Source: Cupriavidus oxalaticus
GTDB lineage: Bacteria; Pseudomonadota; Gammaproteobacteria; Burkholderiales; Burkholderiaceae
Length of the DNA stretch: 64,000 nucleotides
NCBI RefSeq assembly: GCF_004768545.1
Contig: NZ_CP038639.1
Span: 62,001-126,000, forward strand
Direction: 5' to 3'
Under the pieces are notes generated by a model, which ran no database searches, was not told the origin of the DNA, and saw nothing but the letters and a program-made list of their open reading frames with translations. How positions within the stretch are numbered: position 1 is the first letter of the stretch; the number at the start of each line of letters is the position of its first letter. Below are positions 26,541 through 34,557 of this stretch, one piece after another. Position numbers and translations under genes: made by a program.

Positions 26541-27215
26541 ATGGACGGTGCCTCGACCCCCGCGAAAAGTCTGCTTGACGCAGCTCGCACCCTCAGCACA
26601 GCCGAAATTTCGGACGCGCTCGACTACTTCAAACTGCCTGGTAGCGCACTCGGCATCGGACATCAGGCAGGCAAGCCGCGCATCTTTGGCCAAGCCTTTA
26701 CGGTCGCATTTGTGCCAGTCGACACCGCGACGCCAGGGACCGTGGGCGACTACCTGGATGACGTCCCCAACGGCGCAGTTGCTGTCCTCGACAACTCTGG
26801 TCGAGTCGACTGCACCGTATGGGGCGGCATTATGAGCAAAATTGCTGAGCACCGCGGCATTGCCGGCACCGTTATCAATGGCGTCTGTCGTGACACTGCG
26901 GAAGCGCAGGAAGCCAACTACCCCCTTTACGCACGAGGGCGATTCATGCGAACCGGAAAAGACCGCGTCCAGGTCAGCGCCGTGGGCAAAGTCATCAGCC
27001 TGGGCGATGTCCGCGTGAAGCCTGGCGACTTCGTCATTGCGGACGCCGACGGTGTGCTGGTCGTGCCGGAAGCCCGTGCCGCGGAGGTGTTTGAGCGCGC
27101 TCTTCTCACCCGGGAGGTGGAAGGAAAAATTCTCGGAGCCGCACTGGCCGGCACCGCGCTTGGTGAGGCACGACGCCAGTTTGGCTATCACACGCTGCAG
27201 CGCACTGGCTACTAA
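26541..27215 (+). CDS. RraA-like / pyruvyl-aldolase-fold protein, paralogue 1
   Basis: This 224-residue protein has the RraA/HMG-CHA aldolase fold. The family motif D-x20-R-D-x2-E/D is only partly kept: Arg117-Asp118 and Glu121 are present (INGVCRDTAEA), but the residue 21 before the Arg is Gly96 (WGGIM) instead of Asp. It is therefore doubtful as a stand-alone metal-dependent pyruvyl aldolase. It is first in a set with a Bug receptor and a second RraA paralogue, downstream of a divergent LysR gene. Database names such as dimethylmenaquinone methyltransferase for this family are misleading. Confidence 0.85.
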   Translation: MDGASTPAKSLLDAARTLSTAEISDALDYFKLPGSALGIGHQAGKPRIFGQAFTVAFVPVDTATPGTVGDYLDDVPNGAVAVLDNSGRVDCTVWGGIMSKIAEHRGIAGTVINGVCRDTAEAQEANYPLYARGRFMRTGKDRVQVSAVGKVISLGDVRVKPGDFVIADADGVLVVPEARAAEVFERALLTREVEGKILGAALAGTALGEARRQFGYHTLQRTGY

Positions 27216-27246
27216 CACCACAACGACAAAGGACAACGGAAACAAC

Positions 27247-28230
27247 ATGAACTGGAAGATGCATCCGCTGGCCGCATTGACGGCCGCTACCGTAGCCTGC
27301 GCGGTGACCTCTGGAACTGTCGCGGCTGCTGAAGCCTATCCCTGCCAGACCCTGCGTCTCGTATCGCCGTACCCGCCTGGTGGTACAACGGACATCCTGG
27401 CTCGCATCGTGTCGCCTGGGCTGTCCAAGCGGCTTGGCGTTACAGTTATTGTCGACAACAAAGGCGGCGCCAGCAGCAACATCGGTACCGAGTTTGTCTC
27501 GCGTGCCAAGCCGGATGGCTGTACGGCATTGCTTGGAAACAATACCGGGATTGTCATAAACCGGAACCTCTATAAGCTGAAACTCGATCCGACTCAAGCG
27601 CTTGTCCCGGTTGGCGAAGTTGCCTCGGTTCCCCTCGTTCTTTATGTCAATGCATCGCTTCCCGTGAAAACCGTCGGGCAACTGGTCGACCTTACCAAGG
27701 CCGCGCCGGGGAAATACAGCTATGCATCCGGTGGGAGCGGCAGTCCGCAGCATCTGGCCGGCGAAATGCTGAAGCTCGATCGGCAGCTTGACATGGTGCA
27801 CGTCCCGTATCGTGGTCAAGGCCCCGCGCTGAGCGACGTCATCGCGGGCCAGGTACCCATTGCGTTCGAAACGACGACTGCAATCGCACCGCAAATCAAG
27901 TCGGGAAAACTACGCCTGCTGGCCACCACCGGTGCAAGGCGTTCGCGCACGCTACCCGACCTCCCGACGATGCAGGAAGCCGGATTTTCGGGCTTCGTCA
28001 TTGAAAACTGGTATGGCCTGTTCGTGCCCGCCGAAACACCCGCTCCGCTCGTCCAGAGGCTGAATACGGAACTCAATGCCGTCCTTGCTGAACCCAACGT
28101 CGCCTCGAAACTGAACGATATGGGCTCCGGCGACGTGCGCGGTACGTCGGCTCAATTCCGTGCGTTCATCACGAAGGAGATGCCGTACTGGGAATCGTTG
28201 GTGAAGCAGTCCGGCGCGAAGGTCGACTAA
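27247..28230 (+). CDS. Bug/TctC-type periplasmic receptor
   Basis: The start chosen is ATG 27247 (MNWKMHPLAALTAATVACAV), which begins a clear signal peptide. The 327-residue protein has VSPYPPGGTTDILARIV, VIVDNKGGASSNIGTEFVSRA and YASGGSGSPQHLAGE. Two cysteines in the mature protein (YPCQT near residue 35 and DGC near residue 95) could form a disulfide. It lies between two RraA-family genes, suggesting that a hydroxy- or oxo-tricarboxylate is sensed or imported and then cleaved by the aldolase-fold proteins. Confidence 0.92.
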   Translation: MNWKMHPLAALTAATVACAVTSGTVAAAEAYPCQTLRLVSPYPPGGTTDILARIVSPGLSKRLGVTVIVDNKGGASSNIGTEFVSRAKPDGCTALLGNNTGIVINRNLYKLKLDPTQALVPVGEVASVPLVLYVNASLPVKTVGQLVDLTKAAPGKYSYASGGSGSPQHLAGEMLKLDRQLDMVHVPYRGQGPALSDVIAGQVPIAFETTTAIAPQIKSGKLRLLATTGARRSRTLPDLPTMQEAGFSGFVIENWYGLFVPAETPAPLVQRLNTELNAVLAEPNVASKLNDMGSGDVRGTSAQFRAFITKEMPYWESLVKQSGAKVD

Positions 28231-28256
28231 GCAACACGAATTCGGAATTTATCGAC

Positions 28257-28904
28257 ATGAACCATCCTGCAACCGCAGACCAGCTCGAGCGACTCAATCG
28301 CTTGGGCACCGCCACCATTCACGAAGCTCAGGGCCAGCGCGGCGCCGTGGATTCGGCAATTGCGCCCTTGGACCCTGCGATGCGGCTGGCCGGCCCCGCA
28401 CTGACTCTCGACATCCGGCCTGGGGACAACCTGATGATTCACTATGCGCTGACGAAAGCGCGGCCGGGGGACGTGCTCGTCGTCGATGCCAAGCAGTTCG
28501 TCAATGCTGGTCCATGGGGCGATGTGCTGACATTTGCCGCACGGAAGGTTGGCATCGCAGGCCTGGTTATCGACGGCGCCGTTCGCGATGCGACAAACAT
28601 CGTGGCGATGGGCTTCCCGGTGTTCTGTCGTGGCCTCTGCATCAGAGGAACCAACAAAGTTCAGCCCGGACGGTTAAACGTACCGGTCGTAGTCGGTGGC
28701 GCTCCAATCAATCCCGGCGACATAATAGTTGGCGACCGTGATGGACTCGTCGTCGTAGCAGCAGAGGAACTCCAATCGGTTATCGACGCAGGCGAAGCGC
28801 GAGAGGAGAAAGAAGCCGGCATGAGGAAGAAACTGGAGCAAGGGACTACGATGGTCGAGCTTCTTGGGCTTCAGGCGACGCTCGATTCATACGGCCTGCG
28901 GTGA
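28257..28904 (+). CDS. RraA-like / 4-carboxy-4-hydroxy-2-oxoadipate aldolase-fold protein, paralogue 2
   Basis: This 215-residue protein has the D-x20-R-D part of the class II pyruvyl aldolase motif intact (Asp89, Arg110, Asp111 in GLVIDGAVRD), but the residue at +3 is Asn114 instead of Glu/Asp. HMG/CHA aldolases of this family cleave 4-hydroxy-4-methyl- or 4-carboxy-2-oxo acids to pyruvate plus an oxo acid and may decarboxylate oxaloacetate. It is 26 bases after the Bug gene and followed by a terminator-like hairpin, so it ends the set. Confidence 0.85.
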   Translation: MNHPATADQLERLNRLGTATIHEAQGQRGAVDSAIAPLDPAMRLAGPALTLDIRPGDNLMIHYALTKARPGDVLVVDAKQFVNAGPWGDVLTFAARKVGIAGLVIDGAVRDATNIVAMGFPVFCRGLCIRGTNKVQPGRLNVPVVVGGAPINPGDIIVGDRDGLVVVAAEELQSVIDAGEAREEKEAGMRKKLEQGTTMVELLGLQATLDSYGLR

Positions 28905-28909
28905 CGAAC

Positions 28910-28944
28910 TTTCCGACTAGAACCTGAGGGCAATGAGTCGGAAA
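28910..28944 (+). terminator. Hairpin after the RraA-Bug-RraA set
   Basis: TTTCCGACT (28910-28918) and AGTCGGAAA (28936-28944) form a perfect 9-bp stem with a 17-base loop, 5 bases after the stop codon. No T run follows. Confidence 0.5.
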
Positions 28945-29056
28945 ACAGTCAGATGGACAAAATGACAGCCTTCCGGCTTGCTTCCATCATGGCGACGCAT
29001 TACCAATGAGCGCGTCCCTTAGCTCTATGACCCCGATCCGTTGTAACACGAGGCGG

Positions 29057-29312
29057 TCAGCGCTCCCAGAACGGCCCAGCTCTATGTACCGGGCTTCCAG
29101 CCGTCGTCTCCGCGTCGAGAAGGCTGTTGAGCCAACTGATGAACACCGCCACCCTCGACGATGGCGAACGGACTCGTCTTGTCAGGCAAAGCTGGCCGGT
29201 GTTCAGTTTGGCTCTCTCCCATACCCGCAGCCGCAGGAACTCGATGGTTGCCCGGCCATACATCTGGCGCTTGAGGAACTTGAGCCGGTTGACGTGACCG
29301 TCGGTCTTTAAC
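29057..29312 (-). pseudogene. ISL3-family transposase C-terminal remnant
   Basis: On the minus strand the frame reads KTDGHVNRLKFLKRQMYGRA followed by IEFLRLRVW, the conserved C-terminal end of ISL3-family DDE transposases. Nothing of the N-terminal domains is present, and sequence after RVW is unrelated filler to a stop at 29057. It marks an old insertion at the edge of the GC-rich island. The gap 28945-29056 holds nothing I recognise. Confidence 0.6.
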
Positions 29313-29325
29313 GGCTTCCCTCAAA

Positions 29326-29560
29326 AGCCGTTGTGCTACCCCGACGGCGAACTGCTGGTCGGACCGGCCGATGTACGGGTGGGCGAGTTCGGTGGTGCGC
29401 CGTTCTACATGACGCGCGCAGTTCGAGTACTGGCAACACCCGCGGCTGGTAATCGACGTGTTGCCGGAGCGCGAGAGGGATGTTCTCGCTGGAGGGGCCG
29501 ACGGGCCCGAGGTTCCTGACGCGGTCGGAGCTGTTCAGTGATGAGGAAGCGACGAGGCTG
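29326..29560 (+). pseudogene. DUF779 protein remnant, frameshifted
   Basis: Across three frames the order of a DUF779 protein can be followed: LCYPDGELLVGPADVRVGEF with FYMTRA, then FEYWQHPRLVIDVLPER, then MFSLEGPTGPRFLTRSELFS with DEE. At least two indels separate these blocks. DUF779 genes usually accompany aldehyde or alcohol dehydrogenases, none of which is adjacent, so the rest of that locus appears lost. Confidence 0.6.
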
Positions 29561-29603
29561 GCCGCGCAGCCGGGCTTGCAGCCCCGCCCCGCCGCGCGCC
29601 ACG

Positions 29604-30422
29604 TCAGGGCTGGAAGAACTCCCGCAAAGCCTTCGCCACCGCGTCTGGATCGTTCTCCGCCGGGAAATGACACGCATGCGGAATCCGCACTAGCTGCGCG
29701 TGCGGCATCTCCCGCGCGAAGCGTTCGGCATGCCCGATCTGCTGGAACGGGTCGTCTTCGCCCCAGACCAGCAACTTGGGGATCGGCGACTCGCGCAACG
29801 CCGGCACCAATGCCTGCGTATGGCGGTTATCCGCAGCAGCGGCCAGCGCAATCCAGTTCCGCGCCACGCGCGCCTGCAGCCATGGCGCCAGGTATTCCTC
29901 CACCCGCTCTGGCGTCGCCGCGCGGTCGAGGCAGCGCGTGATGGCAGTGCGCCGTGCCGCGACCAGTTCCTCATGCGTGGTGGCGGCGGCTACGGCGGGG
30001 TCGCGGTAGCGCGCCACGGCGGGCACGGGCCACGAGTCATACATCACGGCATTGAGCAGCGCGAGGCGGCTGACACCGAGGTTGCCCTGCACCACCATGT
30101 GCTGCGCGATGCCGCCGCCGATGTCGTGCGCCGCCACCCCGACCGGGCCGGAAAGCCCACGCGCGCGCGCAAACCGTTCCACCCAGGCCGCCAGCGCCGG
30201 GACCGATGCGGTCTCAACCGTCAGTTCGCCTTCGGAGTGCCCGAGTCCGGGCAGGTCCACGGCCACGCAATACAGTCCGGCCGCGGCCACATCGTCCAGC
30301 ACCGGCTGCCATACGCGGCTCCAGAAAGTGCCGTGGATCATCAGCACCACGGGATCGGCCGGATTCCCGGCGCTGAGATAGCTTGTGGCGACGCCGTCAA
30401 CGTCGATCGTCAGTCTTTGCAT
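29604..30422 (-). CDS. Alpha/beta hydrolase with Asp nucleophile (haloalkane dehalogenase/epoxide hydrolase-like)
   Basis: This 272-residue alpha/beta hydrolase has an oxyanion-hole stretch MIHGTFWS and a nucleophile elbow AAHDIGGGIAQ. The Asp in place of Ser is the pattern of haloalkane/haloacetate dehalogenases and epoxide hydrolases. Supporting residues are WGEDDPFQ (acid region) and HACHFPAENDP (His). No signal peptide is seen. It lies about 100 bases downstream of the MHS transporter gene on the same strand and may be part of the same unit with the cupin gene. Confidence 0.85.
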   Translation of the reverse strand: MQRLTIDVDGVATSYLSAGNPADPVVLMIHGTFWSRVWQPVLDDVAAAGLYCVAVDLPGLGHSEGELTVETASVPALAAWVERFARARGLSGPVGVAAHDIGGGIAQHMVVQGNLGVSRLALLNAVMYDSWPVPAVARYRDPAVAAATTHEELVAARRTAITRCLDRAATPERVEEYLAPWLQARVARNWIALAAAADNRHTQALVPALRESPIPKLLVWGEDDPFQQIGHAERFAREMPHAQLVRIPHACHFPAENDPDAVAKALREFFQP

Positions 30423-30523
30423 GTCGTTGCCTCGCTTCTTGAGGTTGAAAAGGATTGTGCTCCGGCTTCGCCGGGAACAACAGGCAGCCCGCAGCGGCGG
30501 CAGCCCGTCCGCGCTTGCGGCGG

Positions 30524-31837
30524 TTAGCGCAGCGGCACGCCGCGTGTTTCCGGCATCTTGCAGAACGTCACCAGGGTGACGAAGGCGCCGCAGCCCACAT
30601 AGAGGAAGAACCAGCCCTCATGCCCGCGCGACGACAGCCACGTCAGCAGGTACGGCGTAGTGCCGCCGATCAGCGCGACCACCAGGTTGTAGGCGGCGCC
30701 GATGCCCACGCCGCGGACCTGCGTATCGAACCACTCGGCCATAATGGACGGCGCGATCGACGCATACAGCGCATACGTCAGCATCCCGAAGCACTCGATC
30801 AGCAGCAGCGTCCGGAAGTCCGCATTGAGCATCGACACGACCGGGTACAGGAACAGCAGATTGGCCAGCGCAAAGGCGATGAGCTGCGGCCGCCGCCCCA
30901 GCCTGTCCGACAGCGCTCCGCACAGCGGCAGCGCCAGCATGAACAGCGCGATGGCGATCGCACTTGCCTGGAAGGCGACCTCGGGCGTGACGCCGCCCTT
31001 GCGCATGGCGTACACCGGCATATAGCTGACAAAGAGGTAGAAGCTGAACGCCGGCAACACGGTGCTGCCCATCAGCCGCAGCATCGCGCCGCGGTGGTGC
31101 TGCCAGACCCAGCCCAACGAGCGCCGGCGGATCTCTCCCGCCGCCTTCAGCCGGGTGAATGCCTGCGTCTCGTCGACGCCGTGACGCAGCCAGAAGCCGA
31201 ACAGCGAGCCGCAGCCGCCGAGGAAGAACGGGATGCGCCAGCCGTATTCATGCAAGGCCTCGGGCGTCATGTAGCGCGTCATCAGCCAGGCCATCCCGGA
31301 CGCCAGCAGCAGCCCGGCGGCGATGCTGAAATACAGGAAGCTGCCATAGAAGCCGCGCCTTGCCGCGGGCGCCGATTCGGTCAGGTAGGTCGTGGCCGCG
31401 CCGTATTCACCGCCAACCGACAGCCCCTGCACCATGCGCGCGACCGTCATCAGCACCGGCGCCCAGATGCCGATCTGCGCATACGTCGGCAGGACCGAGA
31501 TCACGAACGACGAGCCAGCCATCATCATGATGCACAGCGTCAGCGCGCTGCGCCGTCCGTAGCGGTCGGAGAACGCGCCGATCAGCCAGCCGCCCAGCGG
31601 GCGCATGAAGAAGCCGATCGCGAACACGGCAAAAGTGGACAGCAAGGCGGCAGTACTGTCCTGCCCGGGAAAAAACTGCTTGCTGAAATAGACGGCGAAT
31701 ACCGTATAGACCGACCAGTCGAACCATTCGACCGTGTTGCCGATGCTGCCGGCAAAGATGGTCCGCACGGCTGTGCGGCGCGCGGGGGCGCGCGGGGCCT
31801 GTGCCAGGTCCTGCGCCTGGCTGGTCTGCATTTCCAT
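30524..31837 (-). CDS. MFS transporter, metabolite:H+ symporter (MHS) type
   Basis: The start chosen is ATG 31837 with an upstream GGAGAC. The 437-residue protein has the MHS N terminus (SIGNTVEWFDWSVYTVF), the loop-2 signature GGWLIGAFSDRYGRRSAL, a second GEYGAA stretch in helix 5 and about 12 hydrophobic helices. MHS members import organic acids such as alpha-ketoglutarate, shikimate or aromatic acids with protons. It lies between an Asp-nucleophile hydrolase and a cupin dioxygenase, so an aromatic or halogenated acid is a reasonable guess for the substrate. Confidence 0.92.
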   Translation of the reverse strand: MEMQTSQAQDLAQAPRAPARRTAVRTIFAGSIGNTVEWFDWSVYTVFAVYFSKQFFPGQDSTAALLSTFAVFAIGFFMRPLGGWLIGAFSDRYGRRSALTLCIMMMAGSSFVISVLPTYAQIGIWAPVLMTVARMVQGLSVGGEYGAATTYLTESAPAARRGFYGSFLYFSIAAGLLLASGMAWLMTRYMTPEALHEYGWRIPFFLGGCGSLFGFWLRHGVDETQAFTRLKAAGEIRRRSLGWVWQHHRGAMLRLMGSTVLPAFSFYLFVSYMPVYAMRKGGVTPEVAFQASAIAIALFMLALPLCGALSDRLGRRPQLIAFALANLLFLYPVVSMLNADFRTLLLIECFGMLTYALYASIAPSIMAEWFDTQVRGVGIGAAYNLVVALIGGTTPYLLTWLSSRGHEGWFFLYVGCGAFVTLVTFCKMPETRGVPLR

Positions 31838-31963
31838 ATTGTCTCCGCGGGTCGTTGCTCGGGGTCGGCAAGATCCTCTGTGTTGTCGCGCGCGGCCGCC
31901 GCCGCGCGGTGCTGTCGTGATGCCGCAGGGAGGCCTTCGCAATGCCAGGCGGCGATGCGCGCC

Positions 31964-32497
31964 TCAGCGGATCAGCTTGTCGAGGTCGCGCTGGTCCAGG
32001 CCGTTCTCTTCGTAGTGCCGGCGTGCGGCGTCGAGCTTGGTGAAGACATCCTCGTGGCCGATGATGCTGCCGTCCTCGAGATAGATGTAGCCCGCCATGG
32101 CGTGGAACCATGTGACCATTTCCGGCACGTCGTCCGGCACCACCAGCGTATGTGTTTCGCCGGGCGGCTCCATGATGAAGGAGCCTTCGGTGTACATCTC
32201 TTCGTGCTCGAGGTAGAACCAGCGCCCCTTGAGGACCACGGCGTGCACCGCGCCGAAGTGCTTGTGGCAGGACAGCACGCCGGACTTACGGACGCGCAGC
32301 AGATTGACGTAATATCCCTGCGTCACGCCCAGGCACAGCGGCAGGAACGAGACGCCGTCGGCCTGCGGAATCCAGCGGACGTCGTCGATGTCGGTCAGGT
32401 TGCCGAAAAAAATGTCCGGGCGCGCATCGGGCGGCAGCGGATTCACCGCGGCCTGCACGCCACGGGGATTGTGGAATTTGCGCGAATACACTTGCAC
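31964..32497 (-). CDS. Cupin dioxygenase, 2,4'-dihydroxyacetophenone dioxygenase-like
   Basis: The start chosen is GTG 32497 (VQVYSRKFHNP), with GGAG ten bases upstream; the longer frame has no ribosome site. The 177-residue cupin has metal-ligand patterns HKHFGAVH with a following Glu (YLEHEE) and the second-motif His in PPGETHTLVV. This family includes 2,4'-dihydroxyacetophenone dioxygenase and acetylacetone-cleaving enzymes, which cleave a C-C bond using non-haem iron and O2. It is divergent from a LysR gene. Confidence 0.8.
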   Translation of the reverse strand: MQVYSRKFHNPRGVQAAVNPLPPDARPDIFFGNLTDIDDVRWIPQADGVSFLPLCLGVTQGYYVNLLRVRKSGVLSCHKHFGAVHAVVLKGRWFYLEHEEMYTEGSFIMEPPGETHTLVVPDDVPEMVTWFHAMAGYIYLEDGSIIGHEDVFTKLDAARRHYEENGLDQRDLDKLIR

Positions 32498-32682
32498 AGC
32501 GAGCTCCTTTGAGTGGGTACCGGACCCTGTCCAGGCAGGGTTGAGGGCATTGTGTTTCGCGATGACGCCGCGAACCAGCACCGCGGCGGAATAGCCACTG
32601 TGACACGCCGGCACAGTTGCGCTGCCGCAATGCATCGACAATGCCGGCTAACGAGAAGGATGCAGGCAGGGGCAACAGGACC

Positions 32683-33588
32683 GTGGACAGATACTCAGAG
32701 CTCGTCGCATTCCTGCAGTCGGCACGCAGCCACAGCTTTTCCGCGGCTGCCCGCAATCTCGACCTCACGCCGTCGGCGGTCAGCAAGCTGGTGGCGCGAC
32801 TCGAGGCGCGGCTGGGCGTGCGCCTGTTCGTGCGCCAGGGACGCACGGTGGCACTGACCGAAGAGGGCCAGCGCTATCTGTCCAGCGCCGAGATGGTGGT
32901 GGAAGCAATGGCCGATGCCCAAGCGCACGGCGAAGCGCTTGGCGAGACGCTGCGCGGCAAAATCCGCGTCCATACCATGCTGACGTTCGCGCGGCACCAG
33001 ATCGTGCCGTGGTTGCCGGAGTTTTTGCAGGCACACCCGGGACTGTCGGTGGAATTCCATATCGCACCGCAGTATGAAGACGCGTTCGACCGGGGCGTCG
33101 ATATCGCCATCCATAGCGGCGCCCTGCCCAGCTCATCGCGCGTGGCGCGCAAGATCGCGTCGAGCCGGTGGATCGTCTGCGCCGCGCCCGCCTATCTGGA
33201 ACGGCATGGCACCCCGCGGACACCGGACGAGCTGCAGCAACACACCTGCGTCGGCTTCAGCTTTGTCAGCGAATGGAATGTGTGGCCGTTCCGCGCCATG
33301 GACGGCACGACCTACGGCGTGCGGCCGGCCAGCGTGGTCGACACCACGCAGGGCGAGATTGCGCGCGACCTAGCGCTCGGCGGCTTCGGCATCGTGCGCC
33401 TGGCCGAGTTCCATATCGGCGAGGACCTGCTTGCCGGGCGCCTGGTGCCCGTGCTGGAGTCCTACCAGGACCCGTCCAAGGAGCCGCTTTACCTGGTCTA
33501 CCCCAACCGCAAGCATCTGAGCCCGCGCGTCAAGGTCTTCTGCGATTTTCTGACGGAACGGCTGGCGGCACAGCCCTGGGCGCGGTAG
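32683..33588 (+). CDS. LysR-type transcriptional regulator
   Basis: The LysR winged helix starts within VDRYSELVAFLQSARSHSFS and continues AAARNLDLTPSAVSKLVARLE. GTG 32683 is chosen because it gives the usual distance from start to helix; ATG 32641 is an alternative that adds 14 residues. About 301 residues, with a normal effector domain. It is divergent from the cupin gene and is probably the regulator of the cupin-transporter-hydrolase set on the minus strand. Confidence 0.9.
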   Translation: MDRYSELVAFLQSARSHSFSAAARNLDLTPSAVSKLVARLEARLGVRLFVRQGRTVALTEEGQRYLSSAEMVVEAMADAQAHGEALGETLRGKIRVHTMLTFARHQIVPWLPEFLQAHPGLSVEFHIAPQYEDAFDRGVDIAIHSGALPSSSRVARKIASSRWIVCAAPAYLERHGTPRTPDELQQHTCVGFSFVSEWNVWPFRAMDGTTYGVRPASVVDTTQGEIARDLALGGFGIVRLAEFHIGEDLLAGRLVPVLESYQDPSKEPLYLVYPNRKHLSPRVKVFCDFLTERLAAQPWAR

Positions 33589-33600
33589 CGCCCGGCAGCA

Positions 33601-34404
33601 TCACTCCCCGCGCGCCCCCGCCACCCGGTGTGGCGACGCCACCGGCGACTGCAGGTCGAGCTTGGCGGCCTGGTAGCCGCGCCGGAAGTCCTGCACATGT
33701 TTCTCCATCCACGTTTCGGCGGCGGCCTCATCGCCGGCGCGGATCGCGGCAACGATGGCCTTGTGCGCGTCCAGCAGCCGCTTGCCCGCCACCGGCACAC
33801 GTGTCATCACGGCGGCGAACGCCGGATAGAACAGCCGGCTGAGCGGTTCGCGCGCCAGCACCAGCGCGCGGTTGCCGCTCATGCCGGCGACGATGCCATG
33901 GAACTCGATGTCCAGTTCCACCAGGCTGTCCCCAGCCTTCAGTGCCAGTTCGGTCCTGCGCAGGTTGTCGTCCAGCCGCTCCAGCGCTTCGGGCGTGGCG
34001 CGCGCCGCAGCCAGCCGCGCCATCGGCGGTTCCAGCACCGACATCGCCTGCCACAGTTCGTCGAAGACGATCTCGTGCAGCACCAGCGCGCGCTCCAGCT
34101 GTTTGCCGACCTCGGCCTCCGAGGGCCGCGTCACGACCATTTTCTTGGCATGCTCGCGGCGCACCAGGTTGGCCTCCTCCAAAACGCGGATGCCTTCACG
34201 CACGGTGGAGCGGTTGACGCCAAACATCTCGCACAGCTTCGCCTCGGTCGGCAGCGGATCGCCTTCGCGCAGGCTGCCGTCGAGAATGCGTTCGATCATG
34301 GCCTCGGCCAGCACCCGGTAGGCCGGGACGGTGCGGATCTTTTCGAATGCGGCTTCCAACGCAGTGTCCTTGTCTGGGCCGGCGTGTGCACCGGCTGGTC
34401 TCAT
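33601..34404 (-). CDS. GntR-family regulator with FCD domain (FadR subfamily)
   Basis: This 267-residue protein has an N-terminal winged helix (LPTEAKLCEMFGVNRSTVRE, residues about 52-71) followed by an all-helical FCD effector domain with the usual metal-binding Asp/His pattern (VELDIEFHGIVAGMSGN). It is divergent from the receptor-phosphotransferase-ACAD operon starting at 34558. Two TTGTC-N-GAC(C/A)A dyads lie at its own start and at the opposing promoter, which suggests autoregulation and control of that operon by an organic acid or acyl ligand. Confidence 0.93.
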   Translation of the reverse strand: MRPAGAHAGPDKDTALEAAFEKIRTVPAYRVLAEAMIERILDGSLREGDPLPTEAKLCEMFGVNRSTVREGIRVLEEANLVRREHAKKMVVTRPSEAEVGKQLERALVLHEIVFDELWQAMSVLEPPMARLAAARATPEALERLDDNLRRTELALKAGDSLVELDIEFHGIVAGMSGNRALVLAREPLSRLFYPAFAAVMTRVPVAGKRLLDAHKAIVAAIRAGDEAAAETWMEKHVQDFRRGYQAAKLDLQSPVASPHRVAGARGE

Positions 34405-34414
34405 TGTCTGACCA
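34404..34414. promoter_or_regulatory. Putative GntR operator 1
   Basis: TTGTCTGACCA overlaps the GntR start codon and resembles the TTGTC-N-GACAA dyad at 34489-34499. An overlapping dyad GTCTGA-CCA-TCAGAC (34406-34420) is also perfect. FadR-type GntR proteins bind short dyads of this kind. Inference. Confidence 0.5.
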
Positions 34415-34458
34415 TCAGACTATTCAATCACTTCCCCGCTGTCAAATCTCGCCAGCGC

Positions 34459-34499
34459 TTGACAACGGAAAAGTGGCTGCTATTCTGATTGTCAGACAA
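34459..34499 (+). promoter_or_regulatory. Sigma-70-like promoter with GntR operator 2
   Basis: TTGACA (34459-34464) is followed after 16 bases by TATTCT (34481-34486). The perfect dyad TTGTC-A-GACAA occupies 34489-34499, right at the expected transcription start. A repressor bound there would block the operon that begins at 34558. Confidence 0.6.
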
Positions 34500-34557
34500 A
34501 CCGACAGAATTTCGGTCCACACCCACCGGCCGCTATAACGGCCAGGAGAGGAGACAA

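Noticed and set aside
30455..32512. 685-codon plus-strand frame across the MHS transporter and cupin genes
   Set aside because: Same explanation: antisense to clear genes, with a composition dominated by Arg, Gln, His and Ala and no recognisable motif.
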